From contig DCGM01000088.1 of assembly GCA_002315255.1 (NCBI GenBank), positions 1 through 6,532 on the forward strand: DNA of 6,532 bases, in the 5' to 3' direction. Below, piece by piece: positions 6,480 through 6,532 of this stretch (positions within the stretch are counted from its first letter, which is position 1; the number at the start of each line of letters is the position of its first letter). The stretch is from Lachnospiraceae bacterium UBA1778. GTDB lineage: Bacteria; Bacillota; Clostridia; Lachnospirales; Lachnospiraceae. A program made the position numbers and the translations under genes. The notes beneath the pieces were generated by a model. It saw only the letters and a program-made list of their open reading frames with translations, was not told the DNA's origin and searched no databases.

Positions 6480-6532
6480 ACGGCGCCTGTGAAAAGGCGC
6501 TCTAACGTATCTGTGAGACCGAAGCGCGTTCA
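6480..6532 (-). repeat. Right copy of the inverted terminal-type repeat
   Basis: This is the reverse-complement partner of 47-100. The 19-bp block is 6480-6498, the 10-bp block GTGAGACCGA is 6513-6522, and GTTCA ends the window at 6528-6532. In this copy GCGCC (6483-6487) and GGCGC (6496-6500) form a 5-bp stem with an 8-base loop; the left copy keeps only three of these pairs. The repeat is cut by the window edge. Confidence 0.75.

Noticed and set aside
1..6532. CRISPR array, tRNA, rRNA, transposase, toxin-antitoxin or defence genes
   Set aside because: No regularly spaced direct repeats with unique spacers, no RNA-gene consensus and no matching protein motifs were seen on either strand.

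Overview
The window (about half G+C) looks like chromosome from an anaerobic Gram-positive bacterium, probably a gut- or rumen-type member of the Clostridia. The grounds are purine-rich Shine-Dalgarno sites, a Sec-exported surface protein with a sortase-like tail, a DacA/DacF-type penicillin-binding protein with a C-terminal membrane anchor, and many cysteines in exported domains, which suits an organism living without oxygen. The lineage is inferred from style, not from a marker gene.

Layout. Positions 140-3721 (minus strand) encode a 1193-residue secreted surface protein. It has a signal peptide, about twelve GLUG-like beta-helix repeats, a set of beta-rich C-terminal domains, and a PKSGD / hydrophobic / basic tail. 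A 268-bp divergent intergenic region (3722-3989) holds a strong imperfect hairpin near the surface-protein start and a sigma-A-like promoter facing right. From that promoter a two-gene operon runs rightward. The first gene (3990-5003) is a membrane-anchored, outward-facing PI-PLC X-domain protein of the bacterial type. The second (5019-6362) is a serine D-Ala-D-Ala carboxypeptidase. They are 15 bp apart, and the ribosome binding site of the second overlaps the stop codon of the first. A short hairpin plus T-run directly at the last stop codon is a plausible terminator. It is followed by a three-copy 14-bp G+C-rich tandem repeat.

Both ends of the window carry the same sequence in opposite orientation (47-100 and 6480-6532), including a perfect 19-bp match and a 10-bp match at nearly equal spacing. 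This is most simply a dispersed multicopy repeat, and an assembly may have broken at its copies. A composite mobile unit is possible, but no transposase or recombinase is present.

How the genes may work together. All three products act outside the cytoplasmic membrane. The carboxypeptidase trims peptidoglycan stem peptides. The PI-PLC-like enzyme may cleave a phosphodiester-linked lipid or glycolipid at the cell surface. The beta-helix protein may be an adhesin-like wall protein. The pairing of a PI-PLC fold with a carboxypeptidase is the most interesting functional link. I see no clear evidence for a wholly new defence, mobile or RNA system.
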